Part shown: piece after piece, positions 39,076 through 40,162 of the stretch
Layout: every line of letters starts with the position of its first letter
Numbering within the stretch: the stretch's first letter is position 1
NCBI GenBank assembly: GCA_964575715.1
Contig: CAZNSG010000150.1
Span: forward strand, 1-40,162
Reading direction: 5' to 3'
DNA length: 40,162 nt
Source: PNAI01 sp964575715
Lineage (GTDB): Bacteria; Pseudomonadota; Alphaproteobacteria; Rhizobiales; Xanthobacteraceae
Notes under the pieces: model-generated
Databases searched by the model: none
The model's input: the letters and a program-made list of their open reading frames with translations, nothing else
What the model was told of the DNA's origin: nothing
Position numbers and translations under genes: made by a program

Positions 39076-40162
39076 ATGGCCGAAGCAGACCGCAACGATA
39101 CCGACCGCACAGAAGACCCGACCCAGAAACGGCTGGATGAGGCGGTCGGCCGCGGCGATGTGGTCAAGAGCCAGGAGGTCAATACCTGGTTCATCCTGGC
39201 CGGCGCGACGCTCATCCTCATCGCCTTCTCGAGCTCGATGGTCACAAGCCTTGCCATGACATTGCGCGGGCTATTGGCCAATGCGCACGATATTCCGATG
39301 AACGGGCGCGGAGTGCTCGCCATCGCATACCGGCTCGGGAGCGAGACGGTCGCGGCGGTCGCGATCCCGCTCGTTTTGCTCATGCTGGCGGCGATCGGGG
39401 GAAACCTCATCCAGCACCGGCTGGTCTGGTCGGCCGAGCCGATGCGGCCGAGCGTGAGCAAGATCTCGCCGATCGCGGGCCTGCGCCGGCTGTTCTCCAA
39501 GCAGGCACTGATGAATTTCGTCAAGGGCCTCGTTAAACTTGCGCTGATCGGCACGGTCATGACGGCGCTGATGTGGCCGCATCGGCACCGGCTCGAGGGC
39601 ATGGTGGCGGTCGATCTCGCCGCCATCTTGCCGCTGACGAAGTCGCTCTCGCTCGAAATCCTCGGCACGGTAGTGGCCATTCTCGCGATCGTCGCGGCCG
39701 CGGATTATCTGTTCCAGTACCGGCAATGGTTTGAGCGGCAGAAAATGTCGATGCAGGAATTGCGCGAGGAGTTCAAACAGAGTGAAGGCGACCCCGCCAT
39801 CAAGGCCAAGATGCGGCAATTGCGTCAGATGCGCATGCGCAAGCGCATGATGGCGGCCGTGCCCAAGGCGTCCGTGGTCATCACCAACCCGAACCACTAC
39901 GCGGTCGCGCTGCAATACGATCCCGGCATGAATGCGCCGGTCTGTCTCGCCAAGGGTCTCGACCTGATCGCGCTTAAAATCCGGGAGGTCGCCACTGCGC
40001 ATAATGTGCCGGTGGTGGAGAACCCGCCGCTGGCGCGGGCGCTGCACGATGCGGTCGAACTCGACGGTTTCGTGCCCGAGCAGCATTTCAGGGCGGTGGC
40101 CGAGGTGATAGGCTACGTCATGCGGCTGAAAGGCAAGCTGCCGCAACGCCGCGCGGGCCGGC
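39076..40162 (+). CDS. flhB: Flagellar export switch protein FlhB, 3' truncated by window edge
   Basis: The frame is open from ATG 39076 to the window end, about 362 residues. N-terminal DPTQKRLDEAVGRGDVVKSQ, the four-helix membrane part, LRELFSKQALMNFVKGLVKL-type linker (here GLRRLFSKQALMNFVKGLVK) and the cytoplasmic FKQSEGDPAIKAKMRQLRQM are FlhB. The autocleavage loop reads TNPNHYAVALQYD: Asn271-Pro272-Asn273-His274, i.e. NPNH instead of the usual NPTH. Asn and Pro, which drive cleavage, are kept. FlhB controls the switch from rod/hook to filament export. Confidence 0.95.
   Translation, partial: MAEADRNDTDRTEDPTQKRLDEAVGRGDVVKSQEVNTWFILAGATLILIAFSSSMVTSLAMTLRGLLANAHDIPMNGRGVLAIAYRLGSETVAAVAIPLVLLMLAAIGGNLIQHRLVWSAEPMRPSVSKISPIAGLRRLFSKQALMNFVKGLVKLALIGTVMTALMWPHRHRLEGMVAVDLAAILPLTKSLSLEILGTVVAILAIVAAADYLFQYRQWFERQKMSMQELREEFKQSEGDPAIKAKMRQLRQMRMRKRMMAAVPKASVVITNPNHYAVALQYDPGMNAPVCLAKGLDLIALKIREVATAHNVPVVENPPLARALHDAVELDGFVPEQHFRAVAEVIGYVMRLKGKLPQRRAGR

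Overview
The window is a roughly 33 kb flagellar locus (about 7.4-40.2 kb) with a 7 kb accessory flank on its left. Base composition is GC-rich. FliX, FlbT, FlaF, DUF6468, MotE, class-specific flagellins, CtrA-type boxes and several dispersed palindromes typical of Bradyrhizobium and Rhodopseudomonas relatives all point to an alphaproteobacterium of the Hyphomicrobiales (Nitrobacteraceae/Xanthobacteraceae-like). No rRNA, tRNA, CRISPR array, transposase or phage gene was seen.

Left flank (1-7336): the 3' part of a TTT-family (Bug) solute-binding protein, a small membrane protein, a universal stress protein, a SixA-like phosphatase, a FAD-dependent amine/amino-acid oxidase-like protein, a MipA/OmpV outer-membrane protein, a leishmanolysin-like metalloprotease and a MoxR ATPase.

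Flagellar part: flgE-flgK-flgL (+); flbT-flaF (-); two flagellins (-); two related FlaG-like genes (-); flgI-flgJ-flgN-like (-); fliX and a DksA-like gene (+); a second TTT binding protein (+); flgF-flgG-flgA-flgH (-); fliL-fliM-DUF6468-motE (+) closed by a hairpin; a 1206-residue exported AMIN/helical-repeat protein (+); fliO-fliP (-); flgB-flgC-fliE-fliQ-fliR-flhB (+, flhB cut by the window end). Together these supply rod, hook, rings, filament, switch, export gate and assembly regulators. Stator genes, flgD, fliK, fliF, fliG, fliN, fliI and flhA are not in this window.

Regulatory layer found by reading the gaps: perfect TTAA-N7-TTAA CtrA-type boxes lie before flbT, the larger flagellin, the AMIN/repeat gene and flgB. 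One-mismatch boxes lie before fliX, both FlaG-like genes and fliO. Good sigma-54 -24/-12 elements lie before flgE and flgI, each with a CGGCA-N5-TGCC element 75-95 nt further upstream that could be an FlbD enhancer site. This resembles the Caulobacter hierarchy (CtrA for early genes, sigma-54/FlbD with FliX for hook and P-ring genes, FlbT/FlaF for flagellin). It also ties several unnamed genes to the flagellar regulon, most notably the 1206-residue protein.

Dispersed palindromic repeats fill the ends of convergent or consecutive genes: three GTAGGGTGGGCA-bounded elements, two copies of a second family (one carrying a nested insertion), one GAGCATGATC palindrome, one long GC-rich inverted element and a 7-bp tandem repeat after flgH.
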